Below the pieces are notes generated by a model. That model did not search any database, was not told where the DNA came from, and worked only from the letters and a program-made list of their open reading frames with translations. Source: an uncultured Mucilaginibacter sp. (lineage in GTDB: Bacteria; Bacteroidota; Bacteroidia; Sphingobacteriales; Sphingobacteriaceae). Taken from it: 41,613 bases of DNA. Position numbers and translations under genes: made by a program. Below, one piece after another: positions 33,081 through 41,613 of this stretch. The stretch spans positions 1 through 41,613 of the forward strand of contig NZ_CAMLHX010000034.1 of the NCBI RefSeq assembly GCF_946479965.1. The letters run 5' to 3'. The stretch's first letter is position 1; each line of letters begins with the position of its first letter.

Positions 33081-33878
33081 CTAATATTCAACTGCCAGGT
33101 CGCGTTCCAGATGCTCGTTTTTGGCGTAGCTGCCGGCCATTTGGTTTAAATAATGATATTTAAGCCAGCGGTTTTTATAGATGGTTTTCGCTATCGCCCA
33201 ACCTTCACGGCCATCTAAAAACCCCAAAAGCAATATATAATTTCTAAAAAAGTTAAAAAACGGCGATAAATACATGTTGGCGAAAGTGGCGCGCTTGCCG
33301 TTTTGATAGTATTTAGCTGCGCTTAATTTAGCATAGTAAACGGCTTTGTTGTCACATTCAAAACTGTCTTTAACTGAATAATGGTTTATGCTGCCTGTAA
33401 GCGTTCCCACTTTAATTTGTGTAGGTAGTACCAATGTTTCATGTACCAAAGGTTCAGACCATCTTACGTGTTTTTTATTGAAAAGGCGGATATGATGATC
33501 GCGCCCCCAGTTGCCGAATCGTATGCGCTTCTTACCAAAAAAAGACCTGAATTTTATATCATATACAATTTGTTCATCGTCAAGTTTCAGATCATGTAAA
33601 GCCAGCACCAGCTCTATATCAGGCACCTCGTCTGCATCAATACTTAGTATCCAATTGTATTTAGCCAGTTCACTTCCTTTGTTTTTGTTAGCGCCGTAGC
33701 CTCCCCAGTTTTTCTGATAAACCCTGCAACCATTTGCAAGTGCTATACCCTCGGTGCCATCGGCGCTGTCGTTATCAATTATTATAATGTCGTCGGTTAT
33801 AAGTTTTGCGGCATTAATGCTTTTTGCAATAATCTCGGCTTCGTTTTTTGTGATAATAACTACTGATACAGGAATCAT
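33081..33878 (-). CDS. GT2-family glycosyltransferase (WaaE/KdtX-like)
   Basis: Enzyme of 265 residues from the ATG at 33878. The motifs are VSVVIITKNEAEIIAKSI, IIIDNDSADGT, WILSIDADEVP (DxD metal site) and GRDHHIRLFNKKHVRW. The last is the pattern of the WaaE/KdtX beta-glucosyltransferase group acting on lipopolysaccharide core or lipid-linked sugars. An in-frame ATG at 33920 would add 14 residues before the normal GT2 start and is less likely. It is the first gene of the minus-strand polysaccharide operon, divergent from the ECF sigma factor gene. Confidence 0.87.
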   Translation of the reverse strand: MIPVSVVIITKNEAEIIAKSINAAKLITDDIIIIDNDSADGTEGIALANGCRVYQKNWGGYGANKNKGSELAKYNWILSIDADEVPDIELVLALHDLKLDDEQIVYDIKFRSFFGKKRIRFGNWGRDHHIRLFNKKHVRWSEPLVHETLVLPTQIKVGTLTGSINHYSVKDSFECDNKAVYYAKLSAAKYYQNGKRATFANMYLSPFFNFFRNYILLLGFLDGREGWAIAKTIYKNRWLKYHYLNQMAGSYAKNEHLERDLAVEY

Positions 33879-34109
33879 GGGTATACGTTTTATAACCTTA
33901 AGGGCTTGTATTATTATCACGCAAAGTATACACTAAAGGTTGCCTCATAGCTAATATTTGATGTTGCGACAAAAGATAGTACACCGCTTATTAGTGCCCT
34001 TATGATGAAAATTTATGATAAATTTATGCAAGCAAGCAACCTTTTTATGGATACTGCCGTGATAGTGATTAAAAGTAATATTGACCAGTAAACAAACCCA
34101 GGGTCCATT

Positions 34110-34748
34110 ATGGGCGAAGAAGAGTTACAAAAGCTGATAGGCGGCTGTGTAAAGCAGGATAGAAAAAGTCAGAAAATGCTTTATAAAGCATTTTACGGCT
34201 TTGCTATGGCTATTTGCCTGCGCTATACGGGTAACAGGGACGAAGCCGCGGAAGTGATGAACCAGGGCTTTATGAAGGTGTTTACCAAAATAGAAACTTT
34301 TGATGCGGCAAGGCCTTTTAAAGCCTGGCTTGGGCGCATAATGATGAATGTGTCTATTGACCATTACCGGGCAAATTTGAAAATGGCCTATTCTGAGGAT
34401 CTGGAAAATGCTGAGCATTTAGATGACGGAACGTTTACCGACAGTAATTTAAATTACCAGGACCTGCTGACAATGGTGCAGCAACTGCCACAGGCTTACC
34501 GTACCGTATTTAACTTGTTTGCGATTGACGGCTACTCGCACGAGGAAATTGCAGAAACGTTGCATATTAATATAGGTACGTCTAAATCAAACCTTTTTAA
34601 GGCCAGGCAAAAACTAAAACAAATGATAATGGCCGCAAATTCCCAGGCTAACCATATAAATTATAGTAGCGGGGATAATTTTTCATCGGTAATAGCTATA
34701 AATGGCACAGCTGTTAACCCGGTATATTATAGCAGAACAGTGAAATGA
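34110..34748 (+). CDS. ECF-type RNA polymerase sigma-70 factor
   Basis: An alternative sigma factor of 212 residues. Region 2 is recognisable in LYKAFYGFAMAICLRYTGNRDEAAEVMNQGFMKVF, followed by RPFKAWLGRIMMNVSIDHYR. Region 4 lies in LPQAYRTVFNLFAIDGYSHEEIAETL with the helix-turn-helix GTSKSNLFKARQKLKQ. A tail of ~40 residues after region 4 is polar and unusual in length. The gene overlaps the next by four bases (ATGA), the usual arrangement for sigma factor and partner. It probably controls its own operon, including the YceI and DUF5777 genes. Confidence 0.92.
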   Translation: MGEEELQKLIGGCVKQDRKSQKMLYKAFYGFAMAICLRYTGNRDEAAEVMNQGFMKVFTKIETFDAARPFKAWLGRIMMNVSIDHYRANLKMAYSEDLENAEHLDDGTFTDSNLNYQDLLTMVQQLPQAYRTVFNLFAIDGYSHEEIAETLHINIGTSKSNLFKARQKLKQMIMAANSQANHINYSSGDNFSSVIAINGTAVNPVYYSRTVK

Positions 34749-36007
34749 AAAGTAATTCAGAGATAGATAATTTTTTTAAGCAGAAACTTGCCGATCCGGG
34801 TGATAAAACCGGGTACAGGGAAGAAGACTGGGATGCGCTTGAAAAAATGATGGATAAAGGGAAAAAGCGGAGGATAGTTTATTGGATGCCCATTTTAAGC
34901 GGTGTAGCTGCTTTATTTTTTTTGATTTTGGGATGGTGGTTGTTTAAACCCGTAAAAAGTGATGAGCAAAACACAAAACAACAAATAACAAAAACACCCC
35001 GCCAAAACCAGCAACAAAGCGTTGATTCTGTAGGTAAAAGCAATAGCACAGGTATTATACCGGTAACTGACGCTACACAACAGCAGGCAAAAAACAATAA
35101 TGAAACGGGATTGAAGAAAGGAAATTATGTTACCGAGTTTCCGCAAAGTAATTACATGGGGAAAGTTGATAACCTTCCTGTAGTGGTAAGCAATAAGCAT
35201 AATGCGCCGGAGCCGATTCAGAAAGAACAACCTACTGGTAACGTGAATAATGTACCAATTGCGCAAAATATTACACCGGCTGTTGACACGACCAAAGCTG
35301 TGCTAGCTAACAACGTTGAACCCTTGCCTGAAGCCGCAGCGAAAAGCGACCCTGACAAAGGCATGGCCGCGAAAGCTGTTAAAAGTAAAACTGGCGGTTC
35401 AATTTTTGGTCAGCCGCAATACGCTTTAACTATAATGGGTGCACCGGATATTAATGGGGTAAAATCATTCGGTCAAAGCAAAACCGGAACCAACATAGGA
35501 TTACTGTTCTCGGTTAGCTTTAAAAAGCTGACCGTTACAACAGGGGTAGCTTATTCGGTTAAGCCATATAACGTTGCTTTCGCAGATTACGATCCGGGCA
35601 GCTATTACTTCCGCACTAAGCCGGTTTCAGTGCTGGCAGATTGCCGGATGCTTGATATTCCGCTTAATGTCGATTATCAGCTATTCAACAAAAACAAAAA
35701 TATGATAAGCATCGGAACCGGTTTGTCGTCATACATTATGCTGCACGAAAGCTATAGTTACCAATACGCGGATCCTATGACACGCGGGCCACGCAATTAT
35801 ACAATTGCCGCTCCCGGAAAATACTTTTTAGGCATTGTTAATCTGCAAGCCACTTATAAAAGGCAGGTTAATTCTAAAGTTGGTGTAAGCCTGCAGCCAT
35901 ATTTAAAACTTCCGCTTGGCGATGTCGGGGCAAGCAAGGTGAGGCTGCAATCTGCCGGGGTGGCATTGGGCGTAAGTTGGAATATAAATCCGTTGAAAAA
36001 ACCATAG
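34745..36007 (+). CDS. One-TM protein with anti-sigma-like N-terminus and outer-membrane beta-barrel domain
   Basis: A 420-residue protein in three parts. Residues 1-43 are cytoplasmic and charged (EIDNFFKQKLADPGDKTG, EEDWDALEKMMDKGKKRR), the pattern found in small Bacteroidota anti-sigma/partner proteins. One transmembrane helix spans about 45-66. A Gln/Asn/Lys-rich low-complexity linker (70-215) follows, and then about 200 residues of alternating strands ending VALGVSWNIN, typical of a PorT/OmpA-like barrel. If the domains fold as predicted, one chain spans both membranes. It is translationally coupled to the sigma factor, so it probably holds or senses for it. I see no periplasmic protease site. 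Function is inferred. Confidence 0.8.
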   Translation: MKSNSEIDNFFKQKLADPGDKTGYREEDWDALEKMMDKGKKRRIVYWMPILSGVAALFFLILGWWLFKPVKSDEQNTKQQITKTPRQNQQQSVDSVGKSNSTGIIPVTDATQQQAKNNNETGLKKGNYVTEFPQSNYMGKVDNLPVVVSNKHNAPEPIQKEQPTGNVNNVPIAQNITPAVDTTKAVLANNVEPLPEAAAKSDPDKGMAAKAVKSKTGGSIFGQPQYALTIMGAPDINGVKSFGQSKTGTNIGLLFSVSFKKLTVTTGVAYSVKPYNVAFADYDPGSYYFRTKPVSVLADCRMLDIPLNVDYQLFNKNKNMISIGTGLSSYIMLHESYSYQYADPMTRGPRNYTIAAPGKYFLGIVNLQATYKRQVNSKVGVSLQPYLKLPLGDVGASKVRLQSAGVALGVSWNINPLKKP

Positions 36008-36011
36008 CATC

Positions 36012-36563
36012 ATGAAACATATCATTGTTATTTTACTTGCCTGGATGAGCGTAATCAACCAGGCGGGGCAGGGCCTTTATGCTTGTAAAAACGCCACTAT
36101 CAGCCTTTTTTCATCAGCGCCGATAGAGGATATTGCCGCTAAAACGTCAGCCGGAACGTCGGTATATAATGCCACTACCGGCGATCTGGTGTTCAGTGTT
36201 AATATCAGTTCTTTTCAATTCAGAAAATCGCTTATGCAGGAACATTTTAACAGCGATTACCTGGAGAGCGATAAGTATCCCAAAGCAAGTTTTAAAGGGA
36301 AGATACAAGAGCGTATCGACTTAACAAAAAATGGCAGTTACCCGGTAACGGTTACAGGCGAACTGGATGTACACGGGGTAAAGCAAACCCGCACCATTCC
36401 GGGTAGTATCACCGTAAATAATGGCAACGTTACCATGGCCGCCGAATTTATGGTGAAGTGTGCCGATCATAATATCAAGATACCCAAAATTGTATTTCAC
36501 AACATAGCCGAAAGCATAAAACTTAATGTTTCCGCTATATATACGCCAGTAAAAAACTCATAG
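36012..36563 (+). CDS. YceI-family periplasmic lipid-binding-like protein
   Basis: The 183-residue secreted protein begins with a signal peptide (MKHIIVILLAWMSVINQAGQGLYA). It has a lipocalin-like YceI fold: ATISLFSSAPIEDIAAK, then the strand pair GDLVFSVNISSFQF, LMQEHFNSDYLESDKYPKA (family hallmark), VTGELDVHGVKQTR and a terminal strand. YceI proteins bind isoprenoid or similar lipids. It is encoded four bases after the barrel partner gene and 25 bases before the DUF5777 gene, a pairing I recall as frequent in Bacteroidota. Confidence 0.88.
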   Translation: MKHIIVILLAWMSVINQAGQGLYACKNATISLFSSAPIEDIAAKTSAGTSVYNATTGDLVFSVNISSFQFRKSLMQEHFNSDYLESDKYPKASFKGKIQERIDLTKNGSYPVTVTGELDVHGVKQTRTIPGSITVNNGNVTMAAEFMVKCADHNIKIPKIVFHNIAESIKLNVSAIYTPVKNS

Positions 36564-36588
36564 CATTCACGACCTAAATAACGCAACA

Positions 36589-37494
36589 ATGAAAATTACT
36601 TTAAAAAACAGCCTTTTTATAGCCATGCTTTTTGCGGCAGCAATCTCAAAAGCACAGACACCAACTTCGGCAGCCGACTCGCTTTTGCGATCTATGGAGG
36701 GCCCTGCTCAATCGCAAAGGGTGGTGATCTTTAAGGCTACGCGACTGGTAAATTCGCAAACTACCGAAATGATCAAGAAACAAAATTTCAACTTTTTGAT
36801 CATTCACCGTTTTGGCGACCTGGCCGGGAAAAACGGCGGCCCGCAAACCGCTTTTGGCTTGGATAGGGTAAATGACGTTTATTTTGGTTTTGAGTACGGC
36901 GTTAGCGATAAATTTAATATCGCACTTGGCAGGAGCACCATAGGGCAATTGGTACAGTTAAATTTAAAATATGCTTTAATGCACCAAACATCTGATGACA
37001 AAACGCCATTCGCTGTAACCTTAATTGGGGAGACCGGTATACGGCCATATGGGGTTTATCAAAAGTTTGAGGACCGGGCTTCGTTTCTGTTACAGGCTTC
37101 TATTGCGCGTAAGTTTTCTCCGGGACTTTCATTACAATTATCGCCAACCTTTGTGCGCAACAACACACCCTATCCATTGCCTGCCGAGCAGCAGTTTTTT
37201 GCATTGCAGGCAGCCGCGCGTATAGGGCTTAGCAATCATATGAGCATTTTAGTGGATTATGCTCATCCATTCTCAACGTTTAGAACAAACAATGTTAATT
37301 TTCAGGACCCTATAGGCGTAGGTTTAGAGATTGAAACAGGTGGACACGTTTTTACAGTTAACATCAGCAACTCCAATGCTATATCAGAGATCAGCTATTT
37401 AAGCAATACACAATCACGCTTTTCGCAGGGGCAATATCGCTTAGGCTTTACTATTTCAAGGATGTTCGACTTCAGACCTAAAAATAAAAAGTAA
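36589..37494 (+). CDS. DUF5777-family beta-barrel protein
   Basis: A 301-residue outer-membrane barrel candidate. The signal peptide is MKITLKNSLFIAMLFAAAIS ending near KAQT. The mature protein shows the family's early segments VVIFKATRLVNSQTTEMIKK and FLIIHRFGDLAG, then repeated amphipathic strands (FGLDRVNDVYFGFEYGVSD, FNIALGRS) to an end FTISRMFDF with terminal aromatic. It is the last gene of the sigma factor operon, followed by a perfect-palindrome terminator. The function of the family is unknown; it co-occurs with YceI proteins. Confidence 0.82.
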   Translation: MKITLKNSLFIAMLFAAAISKAQTPTSAADSLLRSMEGPAQSQRVVIFKATRLVNSQTTEMIKKQNFNFLIIHRFGDLAGKNGGPQTAFGLDRVNDVYFGFEYGVSDKFNIALGRSTIGQLVQLNLKYALMHQTSDDKTPFAVTLIGETGIRPYGVYQKFEDRASFLLQASIARKFSPGLSLQLSPTFVRNNTPYPLPAEQQFFALQAAARIGLSNHMSILVDYAHPFSTFRTNNVNFQDPIGVGLEIETGGHVFTVNISNSNAISEISYLSNTQSRFSQGQYRLGFTISRMFDFRPKNKK

Positions 37495-37505
37495 AGCAAT
37501 TCTAA

Positions 37506-37529
37506 TCCCGCATGCTTAAGCATGCGGGA
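37506..37529 (+). terminator. Perfect-palindrome terminator after the sigma factor operon
   Basis: A 24-base perfect palindrome (TCCCGCATGCTT and its complement) spans 37506-37529 and is followed by ACATTTTTGTG. It lies 11 bases after the DUF5777 stop, so it marks the end of the ECF sigma operon. This is the clearest intrinsic terminator in the window. Confidence 0.75.
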
Positions 37530-37615
37530 ACATTTTTGTGTCCACCGTCAGTATTTCTGCTGACAGGCGTCATTCTGCAGCCTGATCATAGTGCCGAACT
37601 TTAGCCTATTAAAAA

Positions 37616-39040
37616 ATGGCTATGAAAAAGTTCGGTTCAATTGTTTTTTTGTCGTTAATATGGGCTGTATTAACCTGTGATGCGCAAACAAAAACCGATA
37701 CCGCTGTTTCGCGCGAGATAGAAACGCAGCTTACTGCTGTGTCAACCATCCAATCATTAAATTTCCCCCGCTCAGTGGCACGCTTTTACCGTGCAGATAA
37801 ATTTATGCCTGCCCTGGTTAGCAGATCAAGCAATCAGGAAGCCAAATGGCAGGCCATGTTATTGATAGATTGCGTTTTACAATATGGTCTTTTACCGGCT
37901 GATTATCATCCCAAAGAGTTGATGTATGATAAGCTGCACGCCATATTTGAAACCCCCGATAAATTAAGCGACGAGCAGAAAGCGCGGTTTGATATCATGT
38001 TAACCGATGCCATGATCACCATGATCAACTACCTGCATTATGGCAAACTTAATCCCAATTATGGCCAGATTTCCTTAGATAACGGTTTAGGTTTACCCCT
38101 TAGCGCTGAAAAGGAGTTAAGGGCCATATTATCCCAACCTGATTTTAAGGGCGGAATATTGAACGTGCAGCCTAAATCAAAAATGTATGCAGATCTGCAA
38201 TACAAAATGCGCCAGCTTAAAGGACAGTATGACGGCGATTGCTACAGTGTACCCGAAGAGACCGTACGTAAGGTAGCTATCAACATGGAACGTTTGCGCT
38301 GGGCGGAGCTTGATGATAATGTTGTATATGTGCAGGTAAATATCCCGTCGTTTAAACTAACCTACCACTTGCCCGATACTACAAGAGAGTTTAAGGTTAT
38401 AGTGGGTAGCCCAACAAACCCAACGCCTGTTTTACAAAGCAGCATAACCTATTTTACCACCGCGCCCGAATGGAAAGTGCCCCACAGTATATTTACCAAA
38501 GAAATACTGCCTAAGGCCATTAAGAACCCTGCCTATCTGGATCAGAATGATCTGACGATATACGACGCAAAGGGCGCTATTGAAAATCCTGGCCGCGAAA
38601 TGTTGCTGCAGATACAAAGAGCGCCAAAAGGATACTTTATTAATCAAGCCTCGGGATGTGATAACGCGCTTGGGTTGCTGGTGTTCCGTTTTAAAAATAT
38701 CTATTCGGTTTACCTGCATGATACGCCAGACAAATCCCTTTTTAACCGAACACGGCGTGATCTGAGCCACGGTTGCATCCGCGTAGAAAACCCAGCTGAA
38801 CTTGCAGCCATGCTCCTAAAAAATGATCAGCAGGAAAAACAGATCAGTGTGTTAAAAAGATCTATGACTAATGAAAAGCGCCGCAACTTTGTTCTTGCAA
38901 AGCCAATACCGATCAAAATAACTTATATCACCTGCCAGATGATTGAGGGGGAACTGGTTAATTATGATGATATCTATAAACTTGACCGCGGCCTTGAAAT
39001 GGCGCTATATAACGTAAGTGACGCCCTTACTTTAAGATAA
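37616..39040 (+). CDS. L,D-transpeptidase (YkuD domain, YcbB/LdtD-like)
   Basis: Periplasmic peptidoglycan cross-linking or anchoring enzyme of 474 residues. The signal peptide is MKKFGSIVFLSLIWAVLTC before DAQ, and a scaffold domain covers about 40-230. The catalytic YkuD domain follows, with His368 (VYLHDTP) and the SHGCIRVENP motif carrying Cys387. The C-terminal ~85 residues extend beyond the core. The first ATG at 37616 (MAMKK) and the one two codons later are both possible; the second gives a better signal start. It sits alone after the terminator, upstream of the stress protein gene by 28 bases, so co-transcription with that gene is possible. Confidence 0.88.
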   Translation: MAMKKFGSIVFLSLIWAVLTCDAQTKTDTAVSREIETQLTAVSTIQSLNFPRSVARFYRADKFMPALVSRSSNQEAKWQAMLLIDCVLQYGLLPADYHPKELMYDKLHAIFETPDKLSDEQKARFDIMLTDAMITMINYLHYGKLNPNYGQISLDNGLGLPLSAEKELRAILSQPDFKGGILNVQPKSKMYADLQYKMRQLKGQYDGDCYSVPEETVRKVAINMERLRWAELDDNVVYVQVNIPSFKLTYHLPDTTREFKVIVGSPTNPTPVLQSSITYFTTAPEWKVPHSIFTKEILPKAIKNPAYLDQNDLTIYDAKGAIENPGREMLLQIQRAPKGYFINQASGCDNALGLLVFRFKNIYSVYLHDTPDKSLFNRTRRDLSHGCIRVENPAELAAMLLKNDQQEKQISVLKRSMTNEKRRNFVLAKPIPIKITYITCQMIEGELVNYDDIYKLDRGLEMALYNVSDALTLR

Positions 39041-39068
39041 TTCATGTTAAACGCATAATTAATTTGTG

Positions 39069-39956
39069 ATGAAAACCATTCTTGTTCCTACTGATTTTTC
39101 AACCAGCGCCGACAATGCCGCGCATTACGCAGTTCAATTAGCCAAAGTATTAAAAACAGATGTTAAGCTTTGTAACGCGTTTTTGGTACCGGCAGAAGCT
39201 GCGTTAGCAGATACAATAGTTTGGCCCTTGGAGGATTACGATTCAATAAAGGATGGTGTGAACAGACAATTGTATCTCACCGCTGATAAGTTGACCAATC
39301 AGGAGAAACTTGATCCCGAAAAAGTTGCATATCCCCGTATAGATTTTACCGGCAAAGCCGGAAGTGTGCCCGAAGTGGTTAAGCAAATTGTAAACAGCGA
39401 AGATGTTCCGCTTGTGGTGATGGGAATGTCAGGTGCGGGTGTGCTAAGCAGATTGTTTTTAGGGAGTAATAGCAAGGATATGATTGAAAGTGCCGATTTT
39501 CCTTTGTTGTTGATCCCACAAGAAACCAATTATAAGAGGATAAGAAAAATAGCTTTTGCCACCGATCTGAATGAGCACGATCTGGAAATAATTTATTCTC
39601 TGGCTGCATTTGCCAGAAACTTTAATGCCGAGATTTTGATAGCTCATATCACCGATGAAAAATACGACATCCCGGAACATCAAAAGATGACCGATAATTT
39701 TTTAAGCGCCATAACCTGTAAAGCCAATTACGATAAAATATATTACCGGCATGTAAAAAGTATGGATGTAGAACACGGCCTTGACTGGATCTGCGAACAC
39801 AGCATGTCTGATATGATTGTTATGAGCCACGGCAAACGCAATATTATTGATGCTTTTTTTAACGGTAGTCAAACAAAAAAACTGGCCCGGCATGTCAATA
39901 TCCCCCTTATGGTTTATTCTAAACATGTAAGGTCTTCTGCGCTCATCGCCTTTTGA
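39069..39956 (+). CDS. Tandem universal stress protein
   Basis: The 295-residue protein is made of two UspA domains in tandem. The first (about 1-140) opens KTILVPTDFSTSADNAAHYAVQLAK and carries VVMGMSGAGVLSRLFLGSNS, the G-x2-G-x8-GS-type ATP loop. The second (about 150-290) has KIAFATDLNEHDLEII and ends VMSHGKRNIIDAFFNGSQTKKL. A GTG one codon upstream is also open; ATG at 39069 is chosen. It lies just before a CcoI-type ATPase gene, matching the frequent placement of such proteins beside cbb3 oxidase genes and low-oxygen genes in Bacteroidota. Confidence 0.9.
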   Translation: MKTILVPTDFSTSADNAAHYAVQLAKVLKTDVKLCNAFLVPAEAALADTIVWPLEDYDSIKDGVNRQLYLTADKLTNQEKLDPEKVAYPRIDFTGKAGSVPEVVKQIVNSEDVPLVVMGMSGAGVLSRLFLGSNSKDMIESADFPLLLIPQETNYKRIRKIAFATDLNEHDLEIIYSLAAFARNFNAEILIAHITDEKYDIPEHQKMTDNFLSAITCKANYDKIYYRHVKSMDVEHGLDWICEHSMSDMIVMSHGKRNIIDAFFNGSQTKKLARHVNIPLMVYSKHVRSSALIAF

Positions 39957-39968
39957 TGCTGTAAAATG

Positions 39969-39980
39969 TGATCACCGTCA
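39969..39980 (+). promoter_or_regulatory. Weak FNR/CRP-like half-symmetric site upstream of the ATPase gene
   Basis: TGATCACCGTCA matches the FNR core TGAT-N4-ATCA at seven of eight positions, but the flanking bases do not match the full TTGAT-N4-ATCAA. It lies 73 bases before the ATPase ATG, a suitable place for an oxygen-responsive activator. The match is short and could be chance. Confidence 0.22.
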
Positions 39981-40053
39981 TTTTTTAGGCAGGCTGCCGT
40001 CATGGTATAACTATGTGCGCTTACGCAACTTTGGCGTAGTAAAAAAACAAAAT

Positions 40054-41613
40054 ATGAGCGTCATCACTCTTGACACTACTACCTGCTATCACTGCGGTAA
40101 TGATTGCCCCGATGAGCAATTTAGCATTGGCGATAAAGATTTTTGTTGCCATGGCTGCAAAGAGGTTTATAGCATACTCTCAAAAAGCGGACTAGGTAAT
40201 TACTATTGTTATAATGATCATCCGGGCGCTAACCGGGCTAAAGAAGATAGCCGGCTGGATTACCTGCTTGAACCATCCATTGTTAAGGATCTGGTTGAAT
40301 ATGCCGATGACGACCTCACCATAGTAACCTTTTACATCCCGCATATCCATTGCAGCTCATGCATTTGGCTGTTAGAGCAAATGAATAGACTTAACCCGGC
40401 AATTTATTATAGCAGGGTTGATTTTTTGCGTAAGCAAGTAAATATCCGCTTTAATAACAAAGAGATAAATCTTAAAGGCGTTGTTGAACTGCTTGACCTA
40501 ATTGGTTACGAACCACTGATAAGTTTGCAGGATATTGTAAAAAATCAGGTTTTCAGCAAAAAGGATGACCTGGTAAGAAAAATAGCGGTAGCAGGTTTTT
40601 GTTTCGGCAATGTGATGCTGCTGAGCTTCCCGGAGTACCTGGGCTTCTCTGCGCATGACGCATCATTCAAATATTTCTTCGGATGGCTGAATTTGGTGTT
40701 TACCGTGCCTGTTACCTTTTATAGTGGCTGGGGTTACATACAATCGGCCTATACCAACCTGCGCAATAAGGTGCTTAATATTGATTTTCCACTGGCTTTA
40801 GGCATCGCAGTTTTGTTCATTCGCTCATGGATAGAAATAGCAACCAATACAGGCGCAGGATTTGTTGATACGCTTTGCGGATTGATCTTCTTTTTGCTGA
40901 TTGGCAAATTTGTGCAGCGTAAAACTTACTACCATTTATCATTTGAGCGTGATTATCGCTCGTTTTTCCCCGTTGCCGTGCAGGTGCTGGATGAGGACGG
41001 AGAAAAGCATATCCCACTGGCTGATCTCACAGTTGGCCGGCGCATCCGCGTGCGCCACCAGGAAATTATACCTGCTGACGCCATTCTCTTAAAGGGCGAT
41101 GCCCGGGTTGATTTCAGTTTTGTAACCGGTGAATCTGTACCTGTAAATAAAACGCTTGGCGAAGTTATCTACGCCGGCGGCAGGCAAATGGGTGGCGCCA
41201 TTGAGCTGGAGGTGGTAAAGCCGGTATCGCAAAGTTACCTTACCCGTTTATGGAACAACGAAGCTTTTACCCGCAACCAGGATGACCGGATAGAAACCTT
41301 TAACCAAAAGGTTAGCAAATACTTTTCCGTCGTATTGTTGATTATAGCTATCGGTTCGTTTTTATATTGGATGCCAACAGATATGCACCGGGCAATTTCA
41401 TCGCTAACCGCGGTACTGATAATCGCCTGCCCTTGTGCTTTGGCGTTGAGCACGCCGTTCACCATGTCGGCAGCGCTGGGAATATTTGACAGGAACTTTT
41501 TCTACCTGAAAAACGCGGCCGTGGTAGAGCAAATAGCCGCTATTGATACCCTTGTGTTCGACAAGACCGGTACCATAAGCATCGCAGGCGGCAGCAACGT
41601 TGATCTGGTTGGC
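40054..41613 (+). CDS. ccoI: CcoI/FixI-type copper P1B-ATPase (3' end cut by window)
   Basis: Copper-exporting P-type ATPase that supplies copper for cbb3 cytochrome oxidase assembly; only the first 520 residues are in the window. The N-terminus has a cysteine-rich segment (CYHCGNDC at 11-18 and CCHGC at 31-35), then a heavy-metal-associated-like domain with IHCSSC (98-103). Transmembrane segments follow. VTGES is at 358-362, the ion-binding CPC lies at 459-461 in IIACPCALAL, and the phosphorylation site DKTGT is at 503-507. The CxxC with upstream cysteine cluster is the FixI/CcoI layout. The frame stays open to the last base. ccoS and ccoNOP-type genes are expected to the right, by known synteny. 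Confidence 0.9.
   Translation, partial: MSVITLDTTTCYHCGNDCPDEQFSIGDKDFCCHGCKEVYSILSKSGLGNYYCYNDHPGANRAKEDSRLDYLLEPSIVKDLVEYADDDLTIVTFYIPHIHCSSCIWLLEQMNRLNPAIYYSRVDFLRKQVNIRFNNKEINLKGVVELLDLIGYEPLISLQDIVKNQVFSKKDDLVRKIAVAGFCFGNVMLLSFPEYLGFSAHDASFKYFFGWLNLVFTVPVTFYSGWGYIQSAYTNLRNKVLNIDFPLALGIAVLFIRSWIEIATNTGAGFVDTLCGLIFFLLIGKFVQRKTYYHLSFERDYRSFFPVAVQVLDEDGEKHIPLADLTVGRRIRVRHQEIIPADAILLKGDARVDFSFVTGESVPVNKTLGEVIYAGGRQMGGAIELEVVKPVSQSYLTRLWNNEAFTRNQDDRIETFNQKVSKYFSVVLLIIAIGSFLYWMPTDMHRAISSLTAVLIIACPCALALSTPFTMSAALGIFDRNFFYLKNAAVVEQIAAIDTLVFDKTGTISIAGGSNVDLVG

Noticed and set aside
38432..38770. 112-residue minus-strand frame inside the L,D-transpeptidase gene
   Set aside because: It lies wholly over the catalytic YkuD domain on the other strand and has no support of its own.

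Overview
The window looks like the chromosome of a Bacteroidota member, most likely a Sphingobacteriaceae genus such as Mucilaginibacter or Pedobacter. The reasons are an ECF sigma factor coupled to a one-TM/beta-barrel protein, a YceI/DUF5777 pair, a GG-leader peptide of the type common in this phylum, a CcoI-type ATPase next to a tandem universal stress protein, A-rich start regions with few Shine-Dalgarno sequences, and intergenic repeats of a kind I associate with this family. The genus is inferred from gene content, not from a marker gene.

Layout. (1) 1-989: a small GG-leader precursor-like peptide (188-352, minus) with a strong downstream hairpin, then about 640 bases of repeat-rich, apparently non-coding DNA. 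(2) 990-3280, minus: an AT-rich type II restriction-modification cassette. It holds a D12-class adenine methylase, an HNH nuclease with an N-terminal winged-helix-like domain, and a 100-residue protein that repeats that N-terminal domain. (3) 3568-4416: a small membrane protein and a lipoprotein. (4) 4769-12116, plus: a six-gene 2-hydroxyacid operon with a D-2-hydroxyacid dehydrogenase, LldP-type permease, LutA, LutB, LutC and a long malate synthase A-like protein. The malate synthase suggests that glycolate/glyoxylate, and not only lactate, is the carbon source.

(5) 12236-33920: about 22 kb of glycan and small-molecule assembly. A fused ABC exporter and a GT4 come first on the plus strand. 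A divergent island follows: on the minus strand GT4, amidohydrolase and methyltransferase; on the plus strand B12-type radical SAM, SPASM radical SAM, GT39-like membrane transferase, a second B12-type radical SAM and a methyltransferase. It is closed by a minus-strand nucleotidyltransferase. I recognise each family but no described pathway that combines them. Next is a minus-strand exopolysaccharide/O-antigen locus (GT2, flippase, polymerase, GT2, GT4, DUF1972 GT, second Wzy/WaaL-like protein).

(6) 34110-41613, plus: ECF sigma factor, its one-TM/beta-barrel partner, YceI protein and DUF5777 barrel, ended by a perfect-palindrome terminator; then an L,D-transpeptidase, a tandem universal stress protein and a CcoI/FixI-type copper P-type ATPase cut by the right edge. 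The last suggests that cbb3 oxidase genes lie just outside.

The best candidate for an undescribed system is the radical SAM/amidohydrolase/GT39/nucleotidyltransferase island (14923-25468). The next most interesting are the Lut-malate synthase operon and the orphan precursor peptide. No tRNA, rRNA, CRISPR array, transposase or phage genes were seen.
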